Shown here: piece by piece, positions 44,836-56,422 of the stretch
How the letters are laid out: each line of letters opens with the position of its first letter
How positions within the stretch are numbered: the stretch's first letter is position 1
Origin: Cerioporus squamosus
Lineage: Eukaryota; Basidiomycota; Agaricomycetes; Polyporales; Polyporaceae
Length of the DNA stretch: 57,320 nucleotides
Assembly: GCA_022592435.1 (NCBI GenBank)
Contig: JABYQS010000206.1
Location: 1 to 57,320 of the forward strand
Reading direction: 5' to 3'
The notes under the pieces: model-generated
The model's database searches: none
The model's input: only the letters and a program-made list of their open reading frames with translations
What the model was told of the DNA's origin: nothing
Made by a program: the position numbers and the translations under genes

Positions 44836-46395
44836 ATGCCTGTCACATTTCATGTCGCTCCCCATGCTGCGAAAGAACACAACCCGTCTGGTTGGGTACG
44901 GAGCGCAGACGACGTCCTGAAGTCTGCTTGCCGTCGCCAATGGATGCAATCCCACGAACTTCTGCAGTCTTCCGTCACCACTGGCGACGCTCCAGCCTTG
45001 GTACCCAGAGCAAACGGGTTTGTCGAGGCGGTGCTCACTGCGTACAAGAAGCATCATCATCTGAAGATAAGGTAAGGACCGATACTCCATCTCCCAATAC
45101 ACGCATACTTACGAGACGACTAGGCCAGACGATGTGTGGACATCAATCCTTATCCAGCTCAACTTCTAGTGAGTCGCTCATCCCTCCGGGTAGGGCAACT
45201 GAATGTGTATATGTGGCAGTATCAACGCGCACGCTGAAGAGTTGCGCGAGTACTTCGTCGCGCACCAGGGCAAGAAGACGCTTACCGTTAGCGCTGTGGG
45301 GACCCGCTATACGGTTGACTTCGGGGACATGGCTCGCCAGATGACCTTGAAGATCCACGACAACGTGGGTATCCACATGGTCCGTGATCTGATCATTTCT
45401 GACGACGGTGTCAGGTCGTCGACACAGCATTCGTCGACTGGATCCTCCCGAACTTCACCACTACGACGGTGACAGACACGACGGTATGCGCGGTCGTCAT
45501 GATGTCCTCGCTCAAATCGTACGTCTGCCCATGTCTCCATAATGGTACCGTCACGCATCTGACTTATCCTGGCAGATATTTTGACTATCGCATGGCGTGC
45601 ATGTGCGGCATCCCCTCCATCACGCTCGAAGGCGAGCGCGCCGACTGGGAGAAACTCCTCAGCCGCCTCGACCGCCTCTCCGACCTCGGCGAAGAGCCCG
45701 CCGTCTGGGCACGCATGCTCCGTCCAATCCTCACACGCTTTGTGAGCGCATTCGACGGTGCGCCCGACACCAAGTTCTGGAACGAGGTAGCGCACTCGCA
45801 TGAGCAATTCTACGGCCCGGATGATATGAGTGGATGGATCACGGCCTTCTGCGTGTGGTCCAGTACGGGGAAGTGGCAAGGGGGCGCATTGAGCGACGTC
45901 ACGGCTCCGCGATCACCTCGGCCGACCACAGAGGACATGGACTGGAGAGAGAAGGGTACCTTCATACCTTGCAATCGCGACTTCCTAGAGAGTAACAGCT
46001 CTGATGCGTCCTTTCGAGCAGCGGACAATCTCGAACTGAAACGACGATATCTCCTGGACGGAATCTCGTTCCCTGCGCTCTCCGTAGCCCAGATCACGGA
46101 GGGCTTCTGCGAGGTGGACGTGCTCCTGGACGACAACGGCACTGAGGTCGAGTGCGTGATGGTCGCTGGCCAAGTCGGGTTCTCCATGTCGAGCTCGGGC
46201 AAGGGACAGCCGAACGATACGCTGAGCCCGGCTTCGCATTGGTTCATAGCCGTCAAGGGCAAGCGCGAGGTCGAGGATCCGTACGCACGGTATATGCAGA
46301 CGAATGCGAAGGAGTATCGTTATAGGAAAGAAGATGCGGTCAAGGTGCGGCGCAGGGGATGGGGTTCTCTTTGTGGAGGATGCGTGATCGCCTGA
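44836..46395 (+). CDS. DUF4419 protein, intact copy
   Basis: Five exons (44836-45071, 45124-45168, 45220-45364, 45415-45518, 45576-46395) add to 1350 nt, 449 aa, no internal stop. Landmarks of the family: RPDDVWTSILIQLNFY, then INAHAEELREYFVAHQGKK, DWILPNFTTTTVTDTTVCAV, CMCGIPSITLEGERADWEKL, GPDDMSGWITAFCVWS, and SPASHWFIAVKGK. DUF4419 is widespread in mushrooms and bacteria without an assigned reaction; the conserved Trp/Asn/His-containing core suggests an enzyme, but that is inference. No signal peptide or membrane span is seen, so probably cytosolic. The C-terminal tail EYRYRKEDAVKVRRRGWG is basic and absent from the broken copy at 33123, which otherwise shares the intron positions. Confidence 0.85.
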
Positions 46396-47098
46396 GTTGT
46401 CAGGGTTATCTGTGTGAGTAGCCGCGAGTCTCTGGTTAAACATTCGCGGTACTCACGCTCTCTCGTTCAATAGGAATAGAGAGCACGCTCTCTGCTGAAG
46501 TCTACCCTTGTACGGGCATGCCCATTTTCGGTCGAGTATTGCCGTTGCTCGAGCGTATCGCAGTGATTTTATCCCCGGACTACCTCACCCCGGTCATAGC
46601 GGATGGTCCCATCTACTCCCAGCCCGTAGGCTTCTGTCTAACACTCGTCAGCCACCATCGCCTTTACGCGAGGGTCTGCGCTTCTTTGACATGGTATCAG
46701 ATCCTCCTCAACCTCTTCCAGGCCTCCGAGCGTGGCAATGGAAGACCAACGAGCTGCGGTTTGTAGGTATACCCCAATGGTCCACAAATATTGCTTCGAA
46801 GGCACAGACATCGCTGAAGTGCACGACAAAGTGAGGTCATTGGGGCATACTGGATCCGATTGCCTTCGGCCGCAGGTACGCCTCGTCAACTGACCTCTCT
46901 TTCTGACACAGAAGTACTCGCGACGCGTAACTTCTCATCCGAACAGAAGCTCGCGCTCCGCGCCGCCTGGAGCCTGAACCTTGCGGCTGCGAATAACTCA
47001 CCTTGGTGTTATATAGGGCGAAGAAGCCAATGCGAGAATTCGAGGCTGGGAACACCTCCGAGCTCTTCACCCTAGCTTCCCTCCCCGGCTGTTCAACC
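46396..47098. other. Intergenic, MFS promoter region
   Basis: No gene supported. The plus-strand frame at 47003 is open into the MFS start, but the ATG at 47099 fits better because it begins the acidic N-terminal tail typical of the family. Confidence 0.4.
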
Positions 47099-49248
47099 AT
47101 GCCTGCTATACCGCAGCTGCCCGATGTCAGTGGCGGTGGTATCGACGAGAAGGACCGCACGAAGGCCGAAGAATGTTATGCGGAGTATGCCCCATCCACG
47201 GAAACCGACACTTCGAGGGCGGAAGAGGAGCGGCGGCTCGTGCGCAAGCTTGACAGGCGTATTCTGCCCATGATATGCGCAATGTACTTCTTTGCTTGTA
47301 CGTGCCCTCATATCCTCTGCGCTCTCTCATAGTCGCTGACGGATATCACGGGCGTCGAAGACTTGGACAGGTCGAACCTAGGAAACGCTCGTCTGCAGGG
47401 CTTGCCCGAAGATGTACTGCATGGAGACCCAACGGGTGTACTCTTTGACTGGGTCAATTCGGCATTCTTCTTCCCCTACGTGAGTACTTCAGGCTTTGAC
47501 ACCTGATGGACATGTATGCTCAGTACGATCAGGTGTTATTCCAAGTACCGGCCATCCTTCTGTCGAAGTTGTGCCCGCCGCGTATCTGGATTGGGACTGT
47601 GGCAGTCGGCTGGGGTCTGTGCTCGACACTGATGGTGAGCCCTCCTTAGTCAATTGCGAGCGACCTTGTTACTCACCTTCGCGCCAGGCCGCAGCATTCA
47701 ACTTTCCTGGCCTCATGGTCGCACGCATCGGACTGGGAGTCTTCGAGGCGGGCTTCTCCCCCGGCTTTCCGCTCTATTTCGGTAAGCCTCCCATGTACGC
47801 ACATATTCTCAACGAGCCTGACTAGAGTCGCCTAGGTCTGTTCTATACCAGGGAAGAGATCGGGATGCGCGTCGCTTGGTGGTTCGCCTTCGCCGAGATC
47901 GCTGGAGCCTTCAGCGGTCTGATCGCCTTCGGCATCCAGCACGCCCATGCGTCCGTCTCGAATTGGAGGCTGTTGTTCATCGTCGAGGGCATCCCGACGG
48001 TGCTCCTCGGTCTATTTGCGATGCTTTTGCTGCCGAATAGACCTGAGGAAACGAGTTTGCTCAACGAGAAGGAGCGCGAGATCGCGATCGAGAGGATGAA
48101 TCGCGGTGCAAAGGCGGATGTGGGACGGGTGCTCCAACGTGGTGAGTGGTCAAGCGTATGTACAGCCTGACGAAAGTTGCTGAGGACAGTGTCAGAGCAC
48201 ATTAAAGCCGCGTTCAAGGACTGGAAGGCGAGCAGAAATATGTGTCACACCTCAGACACATTGCTCACTGTCATCACTACAGGTATACGCCGGCGCAATA
48301 ATGTTTTTCGGATTGAACTGCGCGACCGCTGGAATCACCGGCTTCTTGCCAACCATCATCAAGACGTTCGGGTTCAGTGAGTGGCCATCATCTCCGCAGG
48401 ACACTCCCACTCAACCTCAGGACAGCGGACACCCTCGCTCAGCTCCTCACGGTGCCTCCGTATACTGTGGCCGCCATCTGCCTCTGTCTCGCATCCTATG
48501 CCTCTGACAGGATGCAGGATCGGGGTAGCTTGACGGCGGGCAGCTGCGTGCTGGCAGGTGTTGGTTACGTGTGCGTTTCACCGGCCACTGAAGTCACTGG
48601 CGTATGCTCACTGTTGTCCAGCCTTCTCCTCGCGGTCCCGTCGGATAACCATGTCCGCTACTTCGCGACATTTTGCATCACTATTGGGGCATACTGTGGC
48701 ATCGGGCTCATTATATCCTGGTGTATGTACAATCGTTACCTGACTATGGTTCACCACAAACCGACGACGGTGCAGATGCTCATAACTTCGGATCGGAGAG
48801 CAAGAAGGCTGCTGGGACGCCACTCTACATGTCCCTCGGACAGAGTGGGAGTGTGCTAGGCTCCCACCTGTTCCCGTCGACGGAGGGTCCTCGCTATGTG
48901 TAAGTCCTTTCAGATATATGCACGCCACATGTCTGACGAGGCCGAGCAGCAAAGGATTCGCCGTGACCGCGGCGCTGCAGTTTCTGGCTGCTCTTGCAGC
49001 GATTGTGCTGACTGTAGGTTCACATATTCGTCCCGAAATGTCCTGGCCTAATAAGCGCCATCCAGGTCTACTATCGTCGAGAGAACAAGCGGAGAGATCG
49101 CGCATATGGTGAGCCGGTCAAGGATGCGACCGTGGATACTTCCGTACTTGCGGATGAGGTGCGCGCATCTGATCTGCTGGACAAGCCTCGTGTACTCATC
49201 GGTTCCGCCATGTCGAGACAGGCGGAGGACTTCCGGTACACTCCATGA
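47099..49248 (+). CDS. MFS transporter of the allantoate permease / anion-cation symporter group
   Basis: Twelve exons (47099-47297, 47361-47479, 47533-47634, 47688-47781, 47836-48141, 48190-48227, 48283-48376, 48426-48570, 48622-48722, 48776-48899, 48950-49013, 49066-49248) total 1569 nt, 522 aa, no internal stop. Signatures: RRLVRKLDRRILPMICAMYF, YLDRSNLGNARLQGL after helix 1, VARIGLGVFEAGFSPGFPLY, FAFAEIAGAFSGLIAFGIQH, NWRLLFIVEGIPTVLLGLFA, LPNRPEETSLLNEKE, GPRYVKGFAVTAALQF and YYRRENKRRDRAYG. These fit the Dal5/Tna1-like clade of twelve-helix proton symporters for carboxylates, vitamins or allantoate at the plasma membrane; the substrate cannot be told. Intron 6 begins GC (48228), the one non-GT donor; introns 1 and 6 still end AG. 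Neighbours give no pathway hint. Confidence 0.93.
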
Positions 49249-50229
49249 TCCTATGCGCACCCATATGGCAGACGAATCGTGTATCTTGCTAGATGCGTCT
49301 ACGACTCGTCTTCCCTGTACTGTACTAGTACAGTGTACTATCGACCTGCATGCCGGTGTCCGACCCCCAGTGACGTCCCTATGAATCACCGGCACCCCCG
49401 GTGGGTCTGGATTCTTGCTAAAACAATCATAGCGGACATGCTGAGTCCTGCCCTCTTATCGCACACGGGGCGACCTCCAGTGTGCTCGCGAATTAGTAGA
49501 GCGGCAGGCGGGAGGCAGTCCCTTGGTTGGCGAGCTCCACATTTCGTACCGTCATTCGACACGGGCACCCTCGGTGGGTTATGGCTTTTGCTAAACCCCA
49601 TCATTAGCGGAACATACCTGAGTCCTGTTGAATTCATCCTAGGACTATCCCGCACTTCCAGTTACCAGCTCCTACTCTCGCACAGTGATATTCCCCGTAC
49701 TACCGCGATTGGTCGTTTCACAGTCCGAGGCAGGGCTACCAGCGTGTCTTAGTGGAGAAGTCGAAGCAACAGCCAACTGAACCCGCCTGCTGACGGTAGA
49801 ACCGTGAAATGCTTGTATATTGATTGAAGTCATTGCAGGGTTACTGACCTTGGTTTACTGACTTTATACCTCCGATTGATGATTTTGCTTGAGCTATAAC
49901 CGCATATACAGATCCGGTTAGTTACTTCTTCGGTTTGTTCTCGGGACCACCACGACCTTCTACTCTGGCTGCTGGCAACCTCTGTTCACCCTAAAGCCTA
50001 CATCCTGCGACACAGGACAGCCTGTCACAGACTATCAAGACACGAGCCTGCTCATCTAACTTTAAAATCTCGGCCTGCCACGATACTGGTGGACGACGTG
50101 GGGAAGGCATCACATTGCAGGACTATGTGCATGGTTGATGGGATGGCAGAGATGGGTATATTTTCGCCAAGTAGTCTTGTGAAAAGCTCATATTCGGTGA
50201 GTTCTATGTTCCTGAAATATTCGTTCTAC
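49249..50229. repeat. Intergenic with a degenerate 60-bp direct repeat
   Basis: 49391-49450 and 49563-49627 align as direct copies (CGGTGGGT..GG.TTTTGCTAAA, ATCATAGCGGA, CTGAGTCCTG). At 49317-49330 there is a perfect 14-base palindrome CTGTACTAGTACAG. No gene recognised. Confidence 0.45.
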
Positions 50230-50279
50230 ATCCATATCGATTCTTCACCCAGTCGAAGATCCAGACTCTGGCGACATGT

Positions 50280-52015
50280 TTGACCGCGGCGCTGCCCAGA
50301 GAGGTCGAATACATGATCATCGAACACATACGTGACAAGCGCACACTCTCCTGCTGTTCTCTCGTATGTCGCGCCTGGCTCCGCGTGAGTAGGGCATGTC
50401 CTCTTCCACACCATAACGCTCCGGGTACCGGACCAGGCCGACGTTCGACTGCTCGCCTTCGCTCGTTTCCTCGGAGGTTCGGCTCATCCGGGCTCCTACG
50501 CGGCCAAGTATGTGCGCGATCTCACTATCCTAGGGGACAAGTCCTTCCGACCACGTTCTGTCAACACTGACCTAGAGGTCGACGCTCGATTGCCTATGGA
50601 CGCTGCACACGACCCCTCTCTTCGGCTCAGCACCAGCTTTGACTCTTCATCCTACGCGTCGTCAAGCCGTTCCCACGAACTCTCATCTGACGAGGACAGT
50701 GATTCGGGGTACTCCTCCTTCTTGTCGGACGACCATGCTCTCAGCAGCGACTCTGCCTTGTGCGATGCCTCTCGATCGTGTCCCGTGCTCTATCGATGCG
50801 CGAAGACCGACCTTGCCGCCGCAGAGGATGACATGGGCGACGGAGACTCGGGCTCGGATGCAGATACCGCCAGCGAAGATGGCGTTGACTCGGACGAAGA
50901 TGCCGGGGTTACCTCTGAAGATCACGTTGACTTGTCGGTGCACTCGTTGCACGCTGTCCTGTCCTGTTTGCCTTCCCTGGTGACCCTTTCGTTGGACAAC
51001 CTGTCCTTCTTCGATGGTAGTGCGACTTTCGGCAACTTAGCTGCACCCAAAACGATCAATGGCCGGACCATCGAACGCCTATATATCGAAGACTGTTCTT
51101 CTCGTGGACTGGACGTAAGACACTTCTTCGCGGTGCTCGCTTTGTTCTCAGAAGTTCAAGTACTCTGTGTCGACGGCGGTCCTTGGTTGTTCTACGCACC
51201 GTGCAAGACGACGCGTCTCCCGATCGTTCGTGGTCTCGTACTTGGTGCTCTCGAAGAATCCGATTGCGCGATCGCGTTATACGACTATCTCCGTAGCTCT
51301 GGTTCCCTCGACGGCCCGCTCAAGTCCATAAGGTTCACTGGCTTCACGCGCGAGGATGTGGAGGCCTTCTTCCACTTTGCGAAAGACGCAGGGCCGTACC
51401 TCATCGACCTCGAGCTGGACATCTTCTACGCCATCAATGACTCTCCCGGTTAGTCCCCTGGGTTGTCGTCCTCCGTTGTGTCCGCTAATCATCCTCGGAA
51501 CAGGCCTCCCGGAAAGCTGGGAGTCACTGGCGCTCGATTTCTGTTCACGCCTCGAGACGTTGACGTTCTCGTTCGACTTCGAGGACGACGAGCAACCGGC
51601 CTGGGTCTGCCTCGAAGTCGTGCGCAACAGCCTTCGGCTCTACACGCACCTCCTCTCCTCCCGCAGTGTGCAGCGCACGCTCCGGATCGTCACGTTCCAA
51701 GTCTTCCGCGCGTCGGCGGGCCCATGCCACTTCCGGCGCAGTGCCGAGTCGTCGAGCGTCCCGCTGTGGGCAGAGCTCGACAACGTGCTCGCGGACCTCC
51801 CGGAGCTCTCTTACGTCAAGTTCATACTGGGCGACGTCGATGGGCGCGGCACCGAGGTACAAGAGACGAAGGCGGGTATGGAGGCGTTTCTGCAGCAGTA
51901 TATGCCGAGGATGTGTGGCAGCGGGCGGGTGCGGATGAGTCTGGAGGAGAGTGGGAGATGTTCCAGTACTAGGCAGATGTTGGATTGTCACAGTCTAATT
52001 GACCTCCTGGTTTGA
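50280..52015 (+). pseudogene. F-box protein with a frame break after the F-box (copy 2)
   Basis: The F-box LPREVEYMIIEHIRDKRTLS then CCSLVCRAWLRVSR opens at about 50292; no in-frame ATG precedes it, so a first exon probably lies upstream (an acceptor-like CAG sits near 50251). Next to the F-box the frame jumps by one near 50395; the expected continuation HVLFHTITLRVPDQADVRLL is in the other frame. The body is long and open: an acidic Ser/Asp insert (DEDSDSGYSSFLSDDH, 50680-50930), leucine-rich segments CLPSLVTLSLDNLSFF and FFAVLALFSEVQVLCVDG, an intron 51450-51505, then WESLALDFCSRLETLTFSFD and LADLPELSYVKFILGDVDG to a stop at 52013-52015. With one base corrected this would be an SCF adaptor of about 550 aa; as read it is broken. 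Confidence 0.65.
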
Positions 52016-52541
52016 GGTACAATGCGTAAAAGTGACGCTTCTGAGTTCGGGATAGTATGTGTTCCTTCAGTCGTTTCGGACCTACCCCACTTTTGATATC
52101 TCGCACTCCACCGGAAATCAACGGCGGGATACGAGACCAGTAGCTATGGAGGGATGGCTACGTACATATACGTTTGGATGCCTACGGAGTTAACCTCCGA
52201 GTCAACGAAGCGGTACGCACCCAAGGATTCCCCCCACTGGCTCCCCGCAAGACGCGTTCACCCCGTTGCGCAACGGTGGGAAGTAGTTACGACACATGCT
52301 ACCACCGAGCAGGTCGACCGATGCGATCGATGCGTCCTCGGTGGGAATACGCTTCTGACTGGCGCGTGTGTCCTTGGGTTTCCACCAGGCTCTCTTCCCG
52401 ACTTGCATCGTCCTCTGCATCTCACAAACCCTGAGTTTCATCGCGACCCCGGACTATCGAATCATACCACACAAAACCTTGGTGAGTGATGTCTGGTCAT
52501 TGATCTACGAACGCCGGACTGATGGTCCCATACAGGCCGTC
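52016..52541. other. Short intergenic with leader of the next F-box gene
   Basis: No separate gene. The plus-strand frame 52368-52541 is open into the F-box gene but lacks a domain, so the ATG at 52542 was preferred. Confidence 0.4.
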
Positions 52542-53824
52542 ATGTCGGAGATATTCCCGCCAGAGCTAACAGATCGCATCATAGGGTGCGTCGACATAAC
52601 GGACAAGGAGACCCTCTGCAACTGTGCCCTGGTCTGCCACAATTGGCTCCCAGCAAGCAGGCACGCTCTATTCCGGCGTGTTGACATCCCGGACGGGACC
52701 ACTCTCGAGCTGCTAACTAGCCGAGTACTCCTCTCCGATAGTGCACGACCATATCTCGCCCGGGTGCGAGAGCTCCACGTCGGCCGATGTGTACACCATC
52801 CCTTTGCAGAGTTTCTTGAAAGGCAGCGGAAAAAAATCTACACTTGACTTACTTTTCTACCATCTCTCCGGCCACATGTCTGGAGTAGAGCACATGTCGC
52901 TGGGAGAACTCAGCTGGGGGTCCCACCGTACACGACCTCGCCCTTACGAGCCACTTTTGCTATCACGGTTCTCATCCTTGAAATCCCTCCGACTCGATTA
53001 TTGCATCTTCCCCTCCTTCCACTTTTTCCGGCGTGCCCTGGTCGCACTGCCTGTTTTGGAGGACTTGACCTTTTTCTACGTCAGCTGGCACAAACCGTTT
53101 CAACCTCCCTCTCCTTTCGTCTTCACACATGTTCCGACTAGACCAGAGCTAAAGACGCTGCGCGTTTTCCCTATCCCGGGCTCGTTTGGTGACCCTCGGC
53201 CAAATCGCCGTCCCGTAAGGTGGCTCCTCCATTGGCTTACTACGCACACTCGCTCGCAAAAGTCCATCCGCGAGTTAGAAATTTCCGATCGTAACCTCAG
53301 GGACATGAGAACCGGTAATCTTCAGGACGAATACTCAAGGTTCCTGGAGGTCGTAGCCCCACATTTGCAAATCTTGAGAATGCCAGGCCCACTAGCGCGT
53401 ACGTGTCCTGTTCTGCTCGTCTAAGATGAGTGTCTGCAGCTTGCTTACAGGCTGGATCTCACTTTCAGAGAACCTTCCTCTCGCGCGGATGACCCAGTTG
53501 AAGGAGCTGCACATCGAGATGTCCCTCTATGCGCAAGGCAGTTTGGGTCCGCTGTGTGATCGACTGCGGCAGATTCAATCGTCCATCGTGCACCTTTCCC
53601 TCGGGAAACTAGTGGCAAGTTTGCTGCCGGATGACGAGGGCTTTGCAGAACTCGATACAGTGTTGATGAATTTCGAAGATCTCCAAGAGGTCACGATCCG
53701 CGTATCGTCAGCTACCCGGTCGGCCGAAGATGCAGAGAGGGTAGTTGCCAAAATTCAAGCCCGCCTTCCTGGTATCTATGCACGAAAAGGCGTTCTGAAC
53801 CTGGAGGTGATTACGAAGTATTAA
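52542..53824 (+). pseudogene. F-box protein with a frame break in an A7 run (copy 3)
   Basis: MSEIFPPELTDRIIGCVDIT then CNCALVCHNWLPASRHALF is a standard F-box in the first 45 residues. Conserved follow-on RVDIPDGTTLELLTSR and VRELHVGRCVHHPFAEFLE are in frame. At the A7 run 52830-52836 the frame shifts by one: the continuation STLDLLFYHLSGHMSGVEHM lies in the next frame. Leucine-rich pieces follow (SSLKSLRLDYCIFPSFHFF; RPELKTLRVFPIPG; APHLQILRMPGPLA), an intron at about 53400-53468, and the last exon NLPLARMTQLKELHIEMSLY to a stop at 53822-53824. Because the only defect is in a homopolymer, this copy may be intact in the organism and is the F-box gene here most likely to be functional. Predicted role: substrate adaptor of a Skp1-cullin ligase, target unknown. 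Confidence 0.65.
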
Positions 53825-54324
53825 CGACGCGTTTTTGGGTACGTACATCTGTACTTGCAATTCCCTTCAACGCCCCTGATGAGCTCACGTAGCGAGGGAA
53901 GAATTCTCAGATCAGATTCAACTATGTACACGAGTGCTCCGTTGTCATCATCCATCCCACCCACCACTCATGCCTCAGCCACCCACAACTTGACGAGAAG
54001 AGTTGGAGCGTCCGCAGGAGAGCTGGAATGAGCGGAAAGACAAAGGAGGGATGGGGACGAGACTACCCATAGCATATATGTGATACAAAACGATGGTACA
54101 TTAGACTGATAGTCAAGTCGAGCGTGCAACACGCGCCTGTAACGTAGAGACCACTCCACGAGCTCGTAAGGACCCAGCGTTCAACCAGCACAAGCCCGCG
54201 AAACGCTCCCGCTTCATCGTAACACGCTGCCGACGCCGTCCTCTCCGTCGTTGAGCTCTGAGTCCCAGAGCGACGCCCGTCTTCCACTTGAGTTCATCGC
54301 AACGACGGCGGCAGATTACGACGT
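53825..54324. other. Convergent 3' flanks, no gene seen
   Basis: Between the F-box gene and the minus-strand hypothetical. Nothing with coding support. Confidence 0.35.
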
Positions 54325-55472
54325 TCAGCGGCTTGCTCCGCGTACACGGAGGCCTGGGCTCCAGACACAGCTGATTCGAGCGCGCCGGGGCTTGTGCCGC
54401 TGCGCGTGCAGGAAGTCGTCGAGGGCCGCGTCGAAGCGGGCGGCGGCGGAGGACGAGGTGGACGCAAGCGACAGCTGGCGGAGGCGATCGACGAGCACGC
54501 TGTTCGTTCCCGGTGCCCAGTGGATGGCGGAGACAGACGCAGCGGCCCCGGGAGAGGGGCGGAGGACGAGGGTGTCTGTGTCCGTGCCCGTGACGAAGGT
54601 GCTTGGGATGTCCGGGAGCTCGTGTCGAGGCTTGAGACGTTCCGCCCGGAGGAAGTCGCGGAAGGCAGCGTGCAGGGACGAGGGGGACTTTGGTATGGAT
54701 GGCTGAGTGCGTCGGATCGAGAGGCGGGTCCCGCTGAGCGGGGCTTGCGAGCAGGAACAGATCGTGAGGACCATAGAACCATACAGCGCGAGCGACGCAT
54801 ATACGAGGATGATGAGACAGCAAACATGGTTGTGGACGCTGAAGACATACCTCCCGCTGCGTCATCACCATCACCAGCCCTCGGTCGTGCCGACAGTCCC
54901 AGATCCTCCGCCGTGACGCGCCTGCATGCCCGAATGGATGCCGATAGCTCGACACTCATGCGCGAGATGTAGACGGCATGGAGCAGAACCCAGGAGAACT
55001 CGTCCGAGCTACAGAATAGCATAGACGTCGCAAGCACCGACCGGTACAGAGGACGTCCGGGCGACGCCGCGTGGACGAGCTCGAGAGCGAGACGATTGAC
55101 TGCTTGGCGCGACGGTAGTCTTGAGCATGTTCTCCAAGTCCTCCAGATACTTGCGCACCAGGCATGAGAGGGTAGTTTGAGCGTGCCTGGAAGAGAGAGA
55201 GGCGTAATGCTTGAGATCGTATGCTTGTCGACGCCTCCGAGTCTGAGGAGTCGACCAAGACCGAGCAAACAGGACAAGGACCCGCAAATCTTGCAGTTCT
55301 GTCGGAGGGGATATACTACGACTATTGTCGCGATGATCAGGACGGCGATAGAGGTGAAGAGAACTGAGTGCAAGTCGTGGTGGTAGGAGGGCATGGTCGC
55401 GTTGAAAAACTCGGCCAAGACCGCCACAGGAGACGTCCAAGTGGTCGAGAACAACGTAAAGACAGCCATCAT
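54325..55472 (-). CDS. Membrane-anchored hypothetical protein
   Basis: Exons 54851-55472 and 54325-54743 sum to 1041 nt, 346 aa. Near the N terminus a helix HSVLFTSIAVLIIATIVVVY is followed by NCKICG. After the intron the C-terminal half reads well as a soluble acidic-basic domain: SSLHAAFRDFLRAERLKPRH, ELPDIPSTFVTGTDTDTLVL, IHWAPGTNSVLVDRLRQLSL and AALDDFLHAQRHKPRR. The middle (about residues 90-150) is less protein-like, and another frame there (SCLVRKYLEDLENMLKTTV) looks more natural, so an additional intron or a frame break may be missing from this model. Only one clear membrane span is visible, plus a possible one near FSWVLLHAVYISRM. Function unknown. A plus-strand frame at 54394-54972 is the antisense shadow. 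Confidence 0.45.
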
Positions 55473-55633
55473 GCGCGAAAGCCGCCACGCGCAGCGTAGG
55501 GGACTTCAGCTTCAGACCGGGGCAGGACGAACTTGAATGTGTCGAACCTCTGAGGTAGCGAGCCTAACTGGTAGCCATGTGAGGACAGGAGTGTTTGAAC
55601 GTACATATATGCACGTTGACGTAGCTCACTAAC

Positions 55634-55740
55634 GGCCTGGTGGTCTAGTAGTATGATTCCTTCTTAGGGCGATTATCGGTATTCAATCCGGTGATAACGT
55701 AATTTGGAGGAGGTCCCGGGTTCAATTCCCGGCCAGGCCC
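55634..55740 (+). tRNA. tRNA-Pro (anticodon AGG) with a 35-nt intron
   Basis: The acceptor stem GGCCTGG pairs with CCAGGCC (55733-55739), followed by C. The D region TGGTCTAGTAGTATGAT and the T arm CCGGGTTCAATTCCCGG are canonical. Anticodon stem CCTTC (55659-55663) pairs with GGAGG (55706-55710, one G-U). The loop TTAGGG carries AGG at 55666-55668. The intron 55670-55704 begins one base after the anticodon, the standard position for nuclear tRNA introns. Confidence 0.93.
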
Positions 55741-56116
55741 TTGTTTTCACTTTTTGGTGCCTTTTCGGCGTGAGCACGAAGAAGGTAGCCGTGTTCCCAA
55801 TGACTACCTGTCGTTCATGTAACCTTACCCGGGACCGGCTCTCCTGTAACATTATGCTCAACTATCATCTGCCATCGCTCACGCTTGTCCTGGTGCGCCT
55901 ACAAGGCACGTAACGCATGCCCTGGATTGGGAACAATCCCACAATGGAGCCCGCTCACACAGCGTGGCCCTGCTATACGTACTCAAAGTACTGGTACAGG
56001 AGTACCTGCACTCTTTCAGACCGTCATCCACTTGATCCCCTACCGGGTTCCTCCAGGAGTGCCCTCTGCTTCCCTGGGCTCCATGAACTGGCTACTGTTC
56101 GAAGATGGATGACATA
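55741..56116. other. Spacer between the tRNA and a MITE
   Basis: No gene supported. Overlapping short frames only. Confidence 0.4.
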
Positions 56117-56360
56117 CTGTAGAGTTTCGACCGATGCGGCGCGTCACAGGTCACAGGGACCTCCGCCGCACCGCATCGTGCTGTAGGTCACAGGTCACGG
56201 CCCCTTTGGGGCCCCCATTTTCGCGTTTTGGCTCGGTTTTTGGGCGTTTAGCAGGCCAAATCAGGCAAATTTTGGGCGCCTCCGCTCCGCTCCGGCGACT
56301 GCGGGCGGTTACAGGTCACACCCCGCTGGGGCCTGCACCGCATCGGTCGAAACTCTACAG
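56117..56360. mobile_element. 244-bp MITE with 23-bp perfect terminal inverted repeats and TA duplication
   Basis: The first 23 bases (start CTGTAGAGTTTCGACC) are repeated exactly in inverse complement at 56338-56360. TA is present on both sides (56115-56116 and 56361-56362), the target duplication of Tc1/mariner-type elements. The interior holds three copies of a TCACAGGTCAC-like word and GC-rich hairpins (GGCCCCTTTGGGGCC) but no ORF, so it depends on a transposase elsewhere. Perfect repeats suggest recent insertion. Confidence 0.9.
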
Positions 56361-56422
56361 TACTCGAGGACGTCCGCTCTATGTACGTTCATTCCCTGTG
56401 TCAAGGTCTGTGCTGTAACTCA

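Noticed and set aside
54394..54972. 192-aa plus-strand frame
   Set aside because: Gly/Arg/Glu-rich shadow of the minus-strand gene, whose C-terminal exon looks more like protein; neither is certain.
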